Below are positions 63,987 to 64,000 of a stretch of 64,000 nt of DNA, in pieces; position 1 is the stretch's first letter; each line of letters starts with the position of its first letter. This stretch comes from Massilia rhizosphaerae. Lineage in GTDB: Bacteria; Pseudomonadota; Gammaproteobacteria; Burkholderiales; Burkholderiaceae_D. The DNA is taken from positions 62,001 through 126,000 of the forward strand of contig NZ_JADKYX010000005.1 of NCBI RefSeq assembly GCF_016093545.1, read 5' to 3'. Under the pieces are notes generated by a model. That model was given only the letters and a program-made list of their open reading frames with translations. It ran no database searches and was not told where the DNA came from. The position numbers and the translations under genes are program-made.

Positions 63987-64000
63987 ATGACCACCGATTT
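63987..64000 (+). CDS. possible start of the next gene, cut by the window edge
   Basis: An ATG at 63987 has GGGGGAA about 9 nt upstream, just after the TBDR 5 terminator. Only MTTD and part of the next codon are visible, so no product can be named. In the two modules at 27-37 kb the gene in this position after the terminator is a halogenase, but that is only an analogy. Confidence 0.3.

Noticed and set aside
1..64000. CRISPR arrays, tRNA or rRNA genes, prophage or integron modules
   Set aside because: No regularly spaced repeats with unique spacers, no tRNA-like cloverleaf or rRNA segments and no integrase or phage structural genes were seen. The Hcp and gp25-like genes belong to the T6SS, not a prophage.

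Overview
This window looks like the chromosome of a high-GC betaproteobacterium, most plausibly Oxalobacteraceae of the Massilia/Telluria/Duganella type. This is inferred from the very strong GC bias at third codon positions, the density of large TonB-dependent receptors (TBDRs) with glycoside hydrolases, and a Burkholderiales-like type VI secretion (T6SS) gene order. No rRNA, tRNA, CRISPR array or intact transposase was seen.

Region 1 (1-5.5 kb, minus strand): an unrecognised 453-residue protein is translationally coupled to a very large SpvB/TcB-like protein with FG-GAP and RHS repeats, which runs off the left edge. A phased array of four TTTACA repeats lies upstream.

Region 2 (5.5-22.6 kb): a glycan-utilisation locus containing two paralogous LacI regulators, a heparinase II/III-like lyase, a GH105 lipoprotein, an MFS sugar transporter, two TBDRs, a GH35 beta-galactosidase and a DUF2264 protein. 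Five related CG-centred operators (consensus GRYAACGTTRYC) sit before both lacI genes, the lyase and both TBDRs. GH105 plus the lyase point to a uronic-acid-containing polysaccharide such as a rhamnogalacturonan-type pectin.

Region 3 (22.6-49 kb): a second glycan locus with an acyl esterase, GH3, two tandem TBDR plus flavin-dependent halogenase modules, GH29 fucosidase, GH31 alpha-xylosidase, a second esterase, GH42 beta-galactosidase, two membrane-anchored AraC-type regulators, a XylR-like regulator and an aberrant aldose-epimerase-like protein. Together these activities match the side chains of acetylated, fucosylated xyloglucan. A shared operator, about GGYGATT-TTCAT-AATTGCC and often repeated 22 bp apart, precedes the main transcription units. 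The two AraC proteins each carry one periplasmic jelly-roll-like domain between two membrane segments. They look like single-polypeptide transmembrane glycan sensors and are the most unusual system in the window.

Region 4 (49-60.6 kb): a T6SS cluster with tssL-tssK on the minus strand, divergent from a TPR lipoprotein gene and tssB-C-D(hcp)-E-F-G-H. tssA, tssM, tssJ and vgrG are not present. Region 5 (60.9-64 kb) holds a fifth TBDR with less biased codon use, a strong terminator, and the first bases of a possible next gene.

Small repeats, namely an 18-bp inverted-repeat element, a GGGGTCAGAG hairpin and a roughly 98-bp palindromic element, mark the boundaries of regions 2 and 3.
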